From positions 4,030,001-4,094,000 of the forward strand of contig NZ_AP026738.1 in NCBI RefSeq assembly GCF_002157685.2: DNA of 64,000 nt, given 5' to 3'. The notes below the pieces were generated by a model, which saw nothing but the letters and a program-made list of their open reading frames with translations, had not been told where the DNA came from and searched no databases. Below, one piece after another: positions 9,271 through 17,984 of this stretch. The position numbers were made by a program, and so were the translations under genes. The stretch is from Comamonas thiooxydans. Lineage in GTDB: Bacteria > Pseudomonadota > Gammaproteobacteria > Burkholderiales > Burkholderiaceae_C. The first letter of the stretch is position 1, and each line of letters begins with the position of its first letter.

Positions 9271-10605
9271 TCAGCTGGCCCTGACCACCTCGGCCAGACG
9301 CTCGGCACAGTTGCTGGCCATGTCCGCACTCCTGGCCTCGACCATGACTCGCACCAGGGGCTCGGTACCGCTGGGACGGATCAGCACACGGCCGTCACTG
9401 CCCAGCAGCTTTTCGACCGCTGCCTGCTCACCAGGCAGCTTGGCGTTGCTCTTCCAGTCCTGTCCCGGCTGCAAGCGCACATTGATCATGACCTGGGGGA
9501 ACAGCTTCACGGACTCCAGCCACTGGGCAATGGTCTTCTTCGAGCGCACGCAGGCCTGCAGCACCTGCAGTGCGCTGACCAGGCCGTCACCGGTCGTGTG
9601 CTTGTCCAGCGCCAGCAGGTGGCCCGAGCTTTCGCCGCCCAGCTGCCAGCCCTTGGCATTGAGCGCTTCCAGAACATAGCGGTCTCCCACCTTGGCACGG
9701 ACAAAACCCACGCCCTGCGCCTTGAGCGCCTGCTCCACCGCCATATTGGTCATCAGGGTTCCCGCCACGCCGCTGACTACGTCGCCGCGCGCCAGACGAT
9801 CGGCCGCCATGAGATAGAGCAGCTCGTCGCCGTTGTAGAGACGGCCTTGCGCATCGACCAGCTGCAGACGGTCGGCATCGCCGTCCAGCGCCACGCCATA
9901 GTCGGCATTGTTGGCACGCACTGCCCTCACCAATGCTTCGGGATGGGTCGCACCAACGCCCTCATTGATGTTCAGGCCGTCCGGGGAGCAGCCGATTTCC
10001 ACCACATTGGCACCCAGCTCGTGAAAGACCTTGGGAGCAATCTGATAGGCCGCGCCATGGGCCGCATCCACGACGATCTTCAGGCCGCGCAACGACAGGC
10101 TGTGATCGAAGGTGCTCTTGCAAAATTCGATATAACGGCCTGCGGCATCGGCCAGACGCCGTGCCTTGCCCAAAGAGGCTGAATCCACCCAGACGGGATC
10201 TTCCTTGAGAGCGGCTTCCACATCCTCTTCCCAGGAATCAGGCAGCTTGGTGCCCTCGGCACTGAAGAACTTGATGCCGTTGTCATAAAACGGGTTGTGA
10301 CTGGCACTGATCACCACCCCCAGACTGGCGCGCTGGGCGCGTGTCAGATAGGCCACGCCCGGTGTCGGCAAGGGGCCAAGCAACATGACATCGACACCGG
10401 CAGAGTTGAAGCCCGACTCGAGCGCGCTCTCCAGCATGTAGCCAGAGATGCGGGTGTCCTTGCCGATCAGCACCAGAGGACGCTCTTGCGTGCGGCGCAA
10501 CACGCGCCCCACGCCATGCGCCAGGCGCAGGGCAAAATCAGGCGTGATGGGCGACTTGCCCACCGTTCCGCGAATCCCGTCGGTGCCGAAATACTGTCGT
10601 GCCAT
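9271..10605 (-). CDS. glmM: Phosphoglucosamine mutase GlmM
   Basis: A 444-residue alpha-D-phosphohexomutase converting glucosamine-6-P to glucosamine-1-P for UDP-GlcNAc, and so for peptidoglycan and LPS. The order of motifs is complete: YFGTDGIRG at the N terminus, the phosphoserine loop [15 protein letters not shown] (Ser near residue 103), the Mg-binding loop DGDADR, the sugar-binding loop GGESSGH and the phosphate-binding [15 protein letters not shown] near the C terminus. The start MARQYFG has AAGGA about 14 nt upstream. An extension to 10653 overlaps the folP end and is unlikely. It lies 22 bp after folP on the same strand. Confidence 0.98.
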   Translation of the reverse strand: MARQYFGTDGIRGTVGKSPITPDFALRLAHGVGRVLRRTQERPLVLIGKDTRISGYMLESALESGFNSAGVDVMLLGPLPTPGVAYLTRAQRASLGVVISASHNPFYDNGIKFFSAEGTKLPDSWEEDVEAALKEDPVWVDSASLGKARRLADAAGRYIEFCKSTFDHSLSLRGLKIVVDAAHGAAYQIAPKVFHELGANVVEIGCSPDGLNINEGVGATHPEALVRAVRANNADYGVALDGDADRLQLVDAQGRLYNGDELLYLMAADRLARGDVVSGVAGTLMTNMAVEQALKAQGVGFVRAKVGDRYVLEALNAKGWQLGGESSGHLLALDKHTTGDGLVSALQVLQACVRSKKTIAQWLESVKLFPQVMINVRLQPGQDWKSNAKLPGEQAAVEKLLGSDGRVLIRPSGTEPLVRVMVEARSADMASNCAERLAEVVRAS

Positions 10606-10627
10606 ATTCTCGTTGTCCTTTTTAGAT

Positions 10628-11476
10628 TCAATACTCTGTCGCCTGCGCATCACGCATGGCCTGCCAGACTGCCAGCGCAGCCACCGTATCCTTCACATCG
10701 TGGACACGCACAATTCTGGCCCCACGCTCGACCGCCAGCAATGCCGCGGCCACACTGGGCACCATGCGCTGATCCACAGGCAGGCCGGTCACCTGCCCCA
10801 GGGAGCCCTTGCGCGACCAGCCCGCCAGCAGGGGGAAGTCTAGGCCCAGCAGCTCACGCTGATGTGCAAGCAAGGCAAAATTTTGTACCACGCTCTTGCC
10901 GAAGCCAATACCGTAATCCCAGGCGATGCGCGAGCGCGCGACGCCTGCATCGAGCAAGGGCTGCGTCGCCTGCAGCAGAAAGTCCCGCACTTGAACCACG
11001 GCATCGCCCTGCATATGCTCCATGTGCATGTCTTGCGGGGTCTTGTGCATATGCATCAGGCACACGCCACAGCTGTCGTGCCGGCTCACCACCTCGAAGG
11101 CGGCGGGCTGGCGCAGCGCCCAGATGTCATTGATGATGTCGGCCCCGAGATCCAGGGCTGCCGCCATGACTTCGGGCTTGTAGGTATCGATGGAGATGGG
11201 CACATCGAGCTTGACGGCTTCGCGCAGCACGGGCAGAACACGCGCCAGCTCATCCTCCAGGCTGACCGCAGGTGAGCCCGGCCTGGTGGACTCGCCGCCT
11301 ATATCCAGAATATGCGCGCCCTGCGCCAGCAGCAGCTCTGCATGGGCCATGGCCAGGGATACCCCGGCATGCTTGCCGCCGTCGGAAAAGGAATCCGGGG
11401 TCACATTCACGATGCCCATGACCTGGGGCTTGTCGAGCTGCAAGAGAAAACGCGAGGTTTGCCACTGTTGCGACAT
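10628..11476 (-). CDS. folP: Dihydropteroate synthase
   Basis: A 282-residue TIM-barrel enzyme that joins p-aminobenzoate to dihydropterin pyrophosphate in folate synthesis. It is the target of sulfonamides. Signature loops are [28 protein letters not shown] and the phosphate-binding [10 protein letters not shown]. The start MSQQWQTSR follows GGAAG. The folP-glmM pair downstream of ftsH matches the order common in proteobacteria. A terminator-like hairpin separates it from ftsH. Confidence 0.97.
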   Translation of the reverse strand: MSQQWQTSRFLLQLDKPQVMGIVNVTPDSFSDGGKHAGVSLAMAHAELLLAQGAHILDIGGESTRPGSPAVSLEDELARVLPVLREAVKLDVPISIDTYKPEVMAAALDLGADIINDIWALRQPAAFEVVSRHDSCGVCLMHMHKTPQDMHMEHMQGDAVVQVRDFLLQATQPLLDAGVARSRIAWDYGIGFGKSVVQNFALLAHQRELLGLDFPLLAGWSRKGSLGQVTGLPVDQRMVPSVAAALLAVERGARIVRVHDVKDTVAALAVWQAMRDAQATEY

Positions 11477-11500
11477 AGATCTTCCGATATCTGAGAATGC

Positions 11501-11531
11501 AAAAACAAAAGGCCCCTGAGGGACCTTTTGT
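11501..11531 (-). terminator. Hairpin between ftsH and folP
   Basis: On the minus strand AAAAGGTCC and GGGCCTTTT form a stem with a short loop, followed by GTTTTT. It begins about 16 bp after the ftsH stop and lies just before the folP ribosome site, so it may only partly reduce read-through. Confidence 0.65.
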
Positions 11532-11547
11532 TGCGGAGACTTGGCAC

Positions 11548-13470
11548 TCAAGCCGTAGTCGGTGAAGGCTCAGCATTCGATGCGGGATTGCCTCCAGAGG
11601 AGTTGCCGCCATCCGACGAGGGCGGATTGCGAGGCGTCCAGTCCTTGGGAGGACGAGGCTCCTTGCCTGCCATGATGTCGTTGAGCTGTTCGGCGTCGAT
11701 CGTCTCCCAGTCCAGCATGGCCTTGGCCATGGCGTGCATCTTGTCGCTGTTGTCTTCGATCAGCTTGCGCGCCAGCGCATATTGCTCGTCGATGATGCGA
11801 CGCACTTCGTCGTCCACCTTCTGCATGGTGGACTCGGACAGATTGGAGCCTCGGCTGAAGGTACGGCCCAGGAAAGGCTCGCCTTCCTGCTCGGAGTAGA
11901 CCATGGTGCCCAGGGCATCGCTCATGCCGTAGCGCGTCACCATGTCGCGGGCGATCTGGGTCGCGCGCTCGAAGTCGTTCGAGGCACCAGTCGTCATCTG
12001 GTTCATGAACACTTCTTCGGCGATACGTCCGCCAAACAGCATGGCAATCTGGTTGAGCATGTACTCCTTGTCATAGGAGTAGCGGTCCTTCTCGGGCAGG
12101 CTCATGGTCACGCCCAGTGCGCGACCGCGTGGGATGATGGTGACCTTGTGCACGGGATCGCACTTGGGCAGCAGCTTGCCGATGAGGGCATGGCCAGCTT
12201 CATGATAGGCCGTATTGCGGCGCTCTTCCTCGGGCATGACCATGGTCTTGCGCTCGGGGCCCATGATGATCTTGTCCTTGGCCTTCTCGAAGTCCTGCAT
12301 CTCCACGGTGCGCGCATTGCGGCGTGCCGCCATCAGCGCAGCTTCGTTGCAGAGATTGGCCAGGTCGGCACCCGACATGCCGGGCGTGCCACGCGCGATG
12401 ATGGCGGGGTTCACGTCCTGGCCCACGGGAATCTTGCGCATGTGCACGTTCAGGATCTGCTCGCGGCCGCGGATATCGGGCAGCGTCACATAGACCTGAC
12501 GGTCGAAGCGACCGGGGCGCAGCAAGGCGGCGTCGAGAATGTCGGGGCGATTGGTTGCCGCCACCACGATCACACCGAGGTTGGTCTCGAAACCGTCCAT
12601 CTCGACCAGCATCTGATTCAGAGTCTGCTCGCGCTCGTCGTTGCCGCCGCCCATGCCGGCGCCGCGCTGGCGGCCGACGGCGTCGATTTCGTCGATGAAG
12701 ATGATGCAAGGCGCATTCTTCTTGGCGTTCTCGAACATGTCGCGCACGCGGGCCGCGCCCACGCCGACGAACATTTCAACGAAATCGGAACCCGAGATCG
12801 AGAAAAAAGGCACCTTGGCTTCGCCCGCGATGGACTTGGCCAGCAGCGTCTTGCCGGTACCGGGAGGGCCGACCAGCAGCAGACCGCGGGGAATGCGACC
12901 GCCGAGCTTCTGGAACTTGTTGGGGTCCTTGAGGAAGTCCACAACTTCCTTGACTTCTTCCTTGGCCTCATCGGCACCAGCCACATCGGCAAAGGTGACG
13001 GTATTGCTGTTCTCGTCGAGCATGCGCGCCTTGGACTTGCCGAAGCTGAAGGCGCCGCCCTTGCCGCCACCCTGCATCTGGCGCATGAAGTACACCCATA
13101 CGCCGATCAACAGCAGCATGGGACCCCAGCTCACGAGCAGCGTCATGAGCAGCGAGCCTTCTTCACGCGGCTTGACATCGAACTTGACGTTGTTGTTGAT
13201 CAGGTCGCCCACCAGACCGCGATCGAGGTAGGTGGCCGTGGTGCGGATCTTGCGATCATCGGTGGTGGTGGCTACGACCTCGGTACCGCCGCCACCTTCC
13301 TGAATGGTGGCGCTCTTGATACGGTTGTTGCGCACTTGCTCCAGGAATTCCGAGTAGCCAACATGAGAGGCACCGCCAGCACCTCGGGTGTCAAACTGTT
13401 TGAACACCGTAAACAGCACCATGGCGATGACCAGCCAGACGGCGACTTTTGAAAACCACTGATTGTTCAA
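11548..13470 (-). CDS. ftsH: FtsH, ATP-dependent membrane zinc metalloprotease
   Basis: A 640-residue AAA+ protease anchored by two N-terminal membrane helices (about residues 7-25 and 100-120). The AAA domain shows Walker A GPPGTGKT, Walker B IIFIDEID and the second region of homology RPGRFDRQV. The protease domain has the zinc site HEAGH and an acidic ligand downstream. It degrades misfolded membrane proteins and, in E. coli, LpxC and sigma-32. I chose the TTG at 13470 (product begins MNNQWFSK) because GGAG lies 7 nt upstream. A TTG at 13482 would place that site inside the gene. The C-terminal tail is Pro/Ser/Gly-rich. Confidence 0.97.
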   Translation of the reverse strand: MNNQWFSKVAVWLVIAMVLFTVFKQFDTRGAGGASHVGYSEFLEQVRNNRIKSATIQEGGGGTEVVATTTDDRKIRTTATYLDRGLVGDLINNNVKFDVKPREEGSLLMTLLVSWGPMLLLIGVWVYFMRQMQGGGKGGAFSFGKSKARMLDENSNTVTFADVAGADEAKEEVKEVVDFLKDPNKFQKLGGRIPRGLLLVGPPGTGKTLLAKSIAGEAKVPFFSISGSDFVEMFVGVGAARVRDMFENAKKNAPCIIFIDEIDAVGRQRGAGMGGGNDEREQTLNQMLVEMDGFETNLGVIVVAATNRPDILDAALLRPGRFDRQVYVTLPDIRGREQILNVHMRKIPVGQDVNPAIIARGTPGMSGADLANLCNEAALMAARRNARTVEMQDFEKAKDKIIMGPERKTMVMPEEERRNTAYHEAGHALIGKLLPKCDPVHKVTIIPRGRALGVTMSLPEKDRYSYDKEYMLNQIAMLFGGRIAEEVFMNQMTTGASNDFERATQIARDMVTRYGMSDALGTMVYSEQEGEPFLGRTFSRGSNLSESTMQKVDDEVRRIIDEQYALARKLIEDNSDKMHAMAKAMLDWETIDAEQLNDIMAGKEPRPPKDWTPRNPPSSDGGNSSGGNPASNAEPSPTTA

Positions 13471-13539
13471 GCGGGGCTCCAATGGAATATTCAGACGTAA
13501 AGGCCCGGAGGGGACTCCAGACCTAGTTGAGGTTCATTT

Positions 13540-13552
13540 TAGGTGTTTCAAG
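13540..13552 (-). promoter_or_regulatory. Possible heat-shock (sigma-32) -35 element upstream of ftsH
   Basis: On the minus strand GCGCTTGAAACAC contains CTTGAAA, the sigma-32 -35 consensus. No good CCCCAT-type -10 follows at the usual distance, so this is only a partial match. The idea is supported by ftsH being a heat-shock gene in other proteobacteria. Confidence 0.25.
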
Positions 13553-13660
13553 CGCCAAAGACGCCTATTTCCCCCTATAGCGGCCATAGGCAAGGTATGG
13601 CCCTGCAGGCAATCGGCCCTAAGCCTGTGTTTTATCAAGGCTTTGCGCTATCAGTTTCAC

Positions 13661-13680
13661 TGGTTTGCTGCAGCAAACCA
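13661..13680. repeat. 20-bp perfect palindrome between rlmE and ftsH
   Basis: TGGTTTGCTGCAGCAAACCA is perfectly self-complementary. It lies in the 246-bp gap between the rlmE stop and the ftsH start. It could be an operator or an RNA hairpin. Without a T-run it is not a standard terminator. Confidence 0.6.
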
Positions 13681-13716
13681 TGAGGTCAAATGCCCCTATG
13701 CAAGCCGGCAACTCCG

Positions 13717-14379
13717 TCAAGAGCCCTGCTTGAGACCCATTCCCACGAGAAAAATCTCGGCAGACCGGTCACGCGAAGCCTTGGGCTTGATGGGCTTGAC
13801 CACCTTGAAGGTCTGCTTGAAAAGATCCACCAGCTCGTTATAGCCGCTGCCGTGGAAAAGCTTGACCACCAGTGCCCCCTCGGGCTTCATGTTGTTGATC
13901 GCAAAATCGACGGCCATCTCGATGAGCACCGCAACCCGCGCCCCGTCCGTGGCTCCATGGCCCGACAGATTGGGCGCCATATCCGAGACCACCACGTCGG
14001 CCTTGCCACCGCCCATGGCCTCTTCAAGCTGCGCCAGCACCGCCTCTTCACGAAAGTCGCCCTGGATGTAATGCACGCCCTCGATAGGCTCCATGGGCAG
14101 CAGGTCCAGCGAGATGATGCGGCCGTTGAGTTCGCCCACGGCCGCACCGCTGGGCGAGAGACGACGGCGCACATACTGACTCCAGGCACCGGGCGCGCAC
14201 CCCAGGTCCACCACGGTGTGACCGGGCTGAATCAGCTTGAGCGACTCGTCAATTTCCTTGAGCTTGTAGGCCGCGCGCGCACGATAGCCGTCCTTTTGGG
14301 CAGCTTTCACATACGGGTCATTGATGTGATCGTGCAGCCAATTCTTATTGACCTTCTTGCTTTTGGTTTTCGTTTTCAT
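13717..14379 (-). CDS. rlmE: 23S rRNA (uridine-2552 2'-O) methyltransferase RlmE
   Basis: A 220-residue FtsJ/RrmJ-family enzyme. The SAM-binding motif [15 protein letters not shown] lies near residues 60-75, and [12 protein letters not shown] carries the catalytic Asp. VVKLFHGSG supplies the Lys of the K-D-K-E set. A very basic N terminus ([14 protein letters not shown]) precedes YKAR-type substrate-binding residues. It methylates U2552 of 23S rRNA late in 50S assembly. It is upstream of ftsH on the same strand, as in E. coli, and divergent from yhbY with a 32-bp gap. Confidence 0.97.
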   Translation of the reverse strand: MKTKTKSKKVNKNWLHDHINDPYVKAAQKDGYRARAAYKLKEIDESLKLIQPGHTVVDLGCAPGAWSQYVRRRLSPSGAAVGELNGRIISLDLLPMEPIEGVHYIQGDFREEAVLAQLEEAMGGGKADVVVSDMAPNLSGHGATDGARVAVLIEMAVDFAINNMKPEGALVVKLFHGSGYNELVDLFKQTFKVVKPIKPKASRDRSAEIFLVGMGLKQGS

Positions 14380-14411
14380 GCCTGAATTCTCGCAGCCTTG
14401 ATAATACGGGT

Positions 14412-14882
14412 ATGCCCCAAATTGAATTAACTCCCGCGCAGCGCCGGGAACACCGCGCCGAAGCCCACCATCTGGACCCCGTCGTCCTCATCGGTGGCGA
14501 TGGTCTGACCACTGCCGTTCAAAAGGAAGTGGACGCCGCACTCAATGCCCATGGTCTGATCAAGGTCCGCGTTTTCGGCGACGACCGTGCAGCCCGCGAG
14601 CAGATCTATCAACAACTCTGCGACGAGCTGAACGCGGCTCCCATCCAGCACATCGGCAAGCTGCTGGTGCTGTGGCGCCCTATTCCCGAAAAGGAAAAGG
14701 CCTTTGACGAAGACCGCATGCCCGGTCCTCGCGACGTCAAGGTGCTCAAGTTCGGCCGCGCCGGCCAGAAGCCCGAAGTCAAGCAGCTGCGCGTGCTCGG
14801 CAACCAGCGCCTGACCGCCGGCGGCACCATCAAGCGCGCCAAGCCCAAGCAGAAGTCGGTCAAGAAAGGCCGTCAGGACTGA
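14412..14882 (+). CDS. yhbY: YhbY, ribosome-associated RNA-binding protein (CRM domain)
   Basis: A 156-residue protein whose first 95 residues form a CRS1-YhbY (CRM) domain, with [20 protein letters not shown] and the IGGDGLT loop (GxxG-like RNA-binding motif). The tail is longer than in the roughly 97-residue E. coli YhbY and ends basic ([16 protein letters not shown]). The family associates with pre-50S ribosomes. The pairing opposite rlmE is conserved across many proteobacteria and fits a role in 50S maturation. Confidence 0.93.
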   Translation: MPQIELTPAQRREHRAEAHHLDPVVLIGGDGLTTAVQKEVDAALNAHGLIKVRVFGDDRAAREQIYQQLCDELNAAPIQHIGKLLVLWRPIPEKEKAFDEDRMPGPRDVKVLKFGRAGQKPEVKQLRVLGNQRLTAGGTIKRAKPKQKSVKKGRQD

Positions 14883-14944
14883 TCTGCCGATCCGCCCTGT
14901 CTGCCCGCCCAACCGCCTTTTTTCTTCGCCCAGACCACCAAGCC

Positions 14945-15703
14945 ATGGCTCAGATCACACAGCAGCAACGCCACATTCTTTGCATGAAATGGGGCACCAA
15001 ATACGGCCCGGAGTACGTCAACCGACTCTATGCCATGGTGCGCCGCCATCTCAGCGGAGATTTTCGCTTTGTCTGCCTGACCGACAGCACAGAGGGGATT
15101 CGCTCCGAAGTGGAGTGCTTTTCCATCCCCGACCTGAACATTCACCTGGCGCCCGGCCAGCGTGACGGCGCCTGGAAGAAGCTCACCACCTTCGAGCGCG
15201 ACCTGCATGGCCTCAAGGGTCAGGCGCTGTTCCTGGACCTGGACGTGGTGATTGTGGGCAGCCTTGACGAGTTCTTCACGCTGCCCGGTGACTTCCGCAT
15301 CATTCACGACTATCCGCGTTTCTGGCGCTTTGGCGAACGCATTGTCGGCAACTCTTCGGTCTACCGCTTCAAGCTGGGCGCCCATGCCGATGTGCTGGAG
15401 CATTTCCGTGCGCACACCGAAGAGATGCGCGGCAAGTACCGCAACGAGCAGGAGTATCTGTCGCACTTTCTGCACAAGCAGGGCAAGCTCGACTACTGGC
15501 CTGCAGCCTGGTGCCCCAGCTTCAAGTACTACTGCATTCCGGCCTGGCCCAGCAACTACTGGAAGGAGCCGGTACCGCCGGCCGATGCGCGCATCGTGAT
15601 CTTCCACGGCGAAGTGAACCCGCCCGATGCCCTGGAAGGCCGCCGCAACAAGCGCTTTCGCCATATCGAGCCCGCCAGGTGGATCGAGAAGGCCTGGGGC
15701 TGA
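14945..15703 (+). CDS. Glycosyltransferase-like protein of unknown acceptor
   Basis: A 252-residue soluble protein with features of a nucleotide-diphospho-sugar transferase: an N-terminal strand with LCMKWGTKYGPEYVNRLYAM, the DxD-like LFLDLDVVIVGSLDEFF near residue 100, and a conserved central VYRFKLGAH. The metal-binding DLDV suggests a GT-A fold related to GT8-like enzymes. No signal peptide or membrane segment is seen. It follows yhbY by 62 bp and ends before a strong terminator. Neither the substrate nor the product can be read from the sequence. A role in cell-surface glycan or LPS modification is possible, because the next gene acts on Kdo. Confidence 0.65.
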   Translation: MAQITQQQRHILCMKWGTKYGPEYVNRLYAMVRRHLSGDFRFVCLTDSTEGIRSEVECFSIPDLNIHLAPGQRDGAWKKLTTFERDLHGLKGQALFLDLDVVIVGSLDEFFTLPGDFRIIHDYPRFWRFGERIVGNSSVYRFKLGAHADVLEHFRAHTEEMRGKYRNEQEYLSHFLHKQGKLDYWPAAWCPSFKYYCIPAWPSNYWKEPVPPADARIVIFHGEVNPPDALEGRRNKRFRHIEPARWIEKAWG

Positions 15704-15732
15704 GAGACGGCTGCAGTTGCAGCCTCAAAAAC

Positions 15733-15767
15733 AAAAGGCGTTGACCGCGAGGTTCAACGCCTTTTTT
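15733..15767. terminator. Bidirectional terminator (glycosyltransferase-like gene / kdoO)
   Basis: The 8-bp stem GGCGTTGA/TCAACGCC (15737-15744 and 15754-15761) is flanked by A-runs on the left and T6 on the right. It can therefore terminate both convergent genes. Confidence 0.9.
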
Positions 15768-15787
15768 GTGCTCGCCTGACCGATGGA

Positions 15788-16672
15788 TCAGCGATATTTG
15801 GCATCGACCAGCGGATGCCCCTTCATGCGCGAGAGAATCGACAGCGGGCTGGCCGCGGGATTGTATTCACTGCCTGGTGGCAGAAACAAGGTCTGCTCCA
15901 GCATGTACTGCCCCGACATGACGGCATGCACTGCCTGATCGGAGAAACACACCCAGGAGGAACCTGCCGCGAAAGGCACGGTTTCCTGGGGAGCATTTTT
16001 CTGATAGTCAGGATCGCCCTTCATGCCGTCATGCAGCTGCAGCATCAGATGGTCGTATTCGCTGCGATAGGACTTGGTCACATGCAGCAGCTCCAGCGCC
16101 TTGGCCTGCCAGGCGCTGTAGGGCTTGGCACGCGGCACAAAACGCTTGGCCACATCGGTGAACGGCTCGCCCACTCGCCAGACCCGGGGCTGGCCATCCG
16201 GGTTGACATTGGTGAAGACGCGCAGAATGCGCTCGCCATAGTTGGGCCGCGAAGGAAAGGCATCCACATGCATGCGCTTGTCGTCGGCACGCCAGGACTG
16301 CGCCCGCGTTTCCACCTGCGAAGGGCGGTAGCTGGTGGGTGCCATGCGTACCACCGGCATATAGGCCGGGAACAGGCCTGCGATCAGCGCCGTGGCCTGC
16401 TCGCGAAAGCGTCCGATCATGGCCGCCACCTGCGCCTGCATGGCCTCGTCGCCCGCCACGCCCTTGATCGAGCCATCCACATTGAGGCTGATATTGCGCG
16501 TCTTGGGATCGCGCACATCGGGGCGCAACAGCGCTTTTTCCTGCTCGGTCAGCTGAAAGCTCAGCTGGGGAAAGTACAGCACCTTGCCGGCCTCGACGGC
16601 AGCAGTCCATTCATCGCGCCCCTGGACATTGCTCCATTCGGTCGCGTCGATTTTTACGATTTGAGATTCCAT
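15788..16672 (-). CDS. kdoO: Kdo 3-hydroxylase (KdoO-like, Fe(II)/2-oxoglutarate oxygenase)
   Basis: A 294-residue protein starting MESQIVKIDATEW. It resembles the Kdo_hydroxy family, in which the inner-core LPS sugar Kdo is converted to Ko by 3-hydroxylation. The probable iron ligands are H and D in MHVDAF (about residue 135) and a distal His in DQAVHAV (about residue 250). An Arg in LEQTLFLPP-adjacent sequence would hold 2-oxoglutarate. Ko-containing LPS is known from Burkholderia, Yersinia and Acinetobacter relatives. The frame is open to 16936 but that extension overlaps the neighbouring membrane gene and is rejected. It lies 46 bp downstream of the DUF4149 gene. Confidence 0.8.
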   Translation of the reverse strand: MESQIVKIDATEWSNVQGRDEWTAAVEAGKVLYFPQLSFQLTEQEKALLRPDVRDPKTRNISLNVDGSIKGVAGDEAMQAQVAAMIGRFREQATALIAGLFPAYMPVVRMAPTSYRPSQVETRAQSWRADDKRMHVDAFPSRPNYGERILRVFTNVNPDGQPRVWRVGEPFTDVAKRFVPRAKPYSAWQAKALELLHVTKSYRSEYDHLMLQLHDGMKGDPDYQKNAPQETVPFAAGSSWVCFSDQAVHAVMSGQYMLEQTLFLPPGSEYNPAASPLSILSRMKGHPLVDAKYR

Positions 16673-16718
16673 GGCTTCGGCAGTGTACTCCCCGCAGACG
16701 AACCGGGCTTGCACTGGA

Positions 16719-17141
16719 TCAAGCCGGCTTGCGAGCACCCGCCACACGCCACAGCACGATGGCGGCGCACAGCCACTGCAGCGCATACATGCCGATGCCA
16801 ACGCTGTGCCAGAGCCTGAGGTTCTCGCGCGCCACGATCTTCGGCGATACGCCATACTGCACCAGCAGGGCCAGCAGCATGCCTGTGATAACAAAACCGA
16901 TAGCTGCTTGCGCCCATTGCTCAAGCTTTTCAGCATGTTTCCGCTTTGAAAACACCAGCAAAAGAGCGCAACACGCTATCGATATCCAGGTCTGCGCCGC
17001 AAACAGCTTGGCTGCCATGAAGCCCGCCAGAGCCGGCGTGGGCAGATGGGCAAACAGCATGGGTACGGCCACAAAGCCGATGGCCGACAGGCTGCCCCAC
17101 CACAGAGCCGCAAAGAAAACAGGCAAGCGTTCAAACATCAT
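16719..17141 (-). CDS. Small DUF4149-type inner-membrane protein
   Basis: A 140-residue hydrophobic protein with four predicted membrane helices, at about residues 7-27, 45-65, 75-95 and 112-132. The opening FFAALWWGSLSAIGFVAVPMLF and the spacing match the DUF4149/TMEM205-like group. The function is unknown. The start could be either of two adjacent ATG codons (17141 or 17138). It is on the same strand as greA upstream and kdoO downstream. Confidence 0.75.
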   Translation of the reverse strand: MMFERLPVFFAALWWGSLSAIGFVAVPMLFAHLPTPALAGFMAAKLFAAQTWISIACCALLLVFSKRKHAEKLEQWAQAAIGFVITGMLLALLVQYGVSPKIVARENLRLWHSVGIGMYALQWLCAAIVLWRVAGARKPA

Positions 17142-17179
17142 GGTGAAATTTCAGCATGGCAGAGCGCAAACCAGAGATG

Positions 17180-17285
17180 CCGAGCAAGAGCCGCCTCGCG
17201 GCGGGGCCGCCCAGGCAAGGGCATCGCCCCCTCCCACAGCGCGAAGCACGTAGAGAGAGGGGAAGGCGCGCAGCGCCTCAGGGGT
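17180..17285. repeat. GC-rich intergenic element with nested hairpins
   Basis: Between greA and the DUF4149 gene the sequence contains CCGCCTCGCGGCGGGG, then a C-rich run, GAGAGAGGGGAAGG and the hairpin GGCGCGCAGCGCC. The layout resembles short GC-rich intergenic repeats common in Comamonadaceae genomes. No other copy is present in this window, so repeat status is not proven. Confidence 0.35.
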
Positions 17286-17287
17286 GA

Positions 17288-17764
17288 TTAGATGTACTTT
17301 ACGCCTACGATCTCGTAGCGACGCTCGCCGCCCGGTGCCTGCACCACGGCGGTATCGCCCTCTTCCTTGCCGATCAGGGCGCGGGCAATCGGGCTGGACA
17401 CATTGATCAGGCCGTGCTTGAGATCGGCCTCGTCCTCACCCACGATCTGGTAGGTCACGGCCGAGCCGCTGTCTTCATCTTCCAGGTCCACGGTCGCACC
17501 GAACACCACGCGGCCGCCTGCATCCAGCTCGGTAGGATCGATCACCTGCGCGGCAGACAGCTTGCCTTCGACCTCGATGATGCGACCTTCGATGAAGCCC
17601 TGCTGCTCCTTCGCGGATTCGTATTCGGCGTTTTCGCTCAGGTCACCCTGGGCACGGGCCTCTGCAATGGCTTGAATGACCGCGGGACGATCCACAGTCT
17701 TCAGGCGTTGCAGTTCCACCTTGAGCTTTTCTGCTCCGCGCTTGGTGATTGGGATGGTGGCCAT
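17288..17764 (-). CDS. greA: Transcription elongation factor GreA
   Basis: A 158-residue protein, the standard GreA length. The N-terminal coiled coil spans about residues 1-75 ([17 protein letters not shown] to [19 protein letters not shown], with acidic tip residues D and E in GDLSENAEY). The C-terminal FKBP-like domain ends in [15 protein letters not shown]. It enters the RNA polymerase secondary channel and stimulates cleavage of backtracked RNA. The start [10 protein letters not shown] is the family start, and the longer frame to 17899 runs through a GC-rich leader hairpin (AACCGCCGC/GCGGCGGTT, 17864-17890). Confidence 0.97.
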   Translation of the reverse strand: MATIPITKRGAEKLKVELQRLKTVDRPAVIQAIAEARAQGDLSENAEYESAKEQQGFIEGRIIEVEGKLSAAQVIDPTELDAGGRVVFGATVDLEDEDSGSAVTYQIVGEDEADLKHGLINVSSPIARALIGKEEGDTAVVQAPGGERRYEIVGVKYI

Positions 17765-17940
17765 GATCGAGTCTCCAAATTCAGCAAACGCCGCGCCCAG
17801 CGCGGCACCTCTCGCACAGGCCTGAGTGACAACGTCAAACAGGGGCCTGTGCCCCAAAAGCAAACCGCCGCACGTTGCCGCGCGGCGGTTCAAATACATT
17901 ACCGCAGATTATGCCGTGTTTGCTGCGGCACAAGTGCGGT

Positions 17941-17970
17941 AAAAACCCGGCAGCCCTTGCGGGCTGCATC
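17941..17970 (-). terminator. carB terminator
   Basis: On the minus strand GCAGCCC-GCAA-GGGCTGC is followed by CGGGTTTTT, 15 bp after the carB stop. This separates carAB from greA, which then has its own 220-bp upstream region. Confidence 0.85.
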
Positions 17971-17984
17971 GGGCGTCAGGCTTT

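Noticed and set aside
17899..17944. Inverted TTACCGCA/TGCGGTAA arms upstream of greA
   Set aside because: The arms are short and 30 bp apart, which is weak evidence for a functional element.
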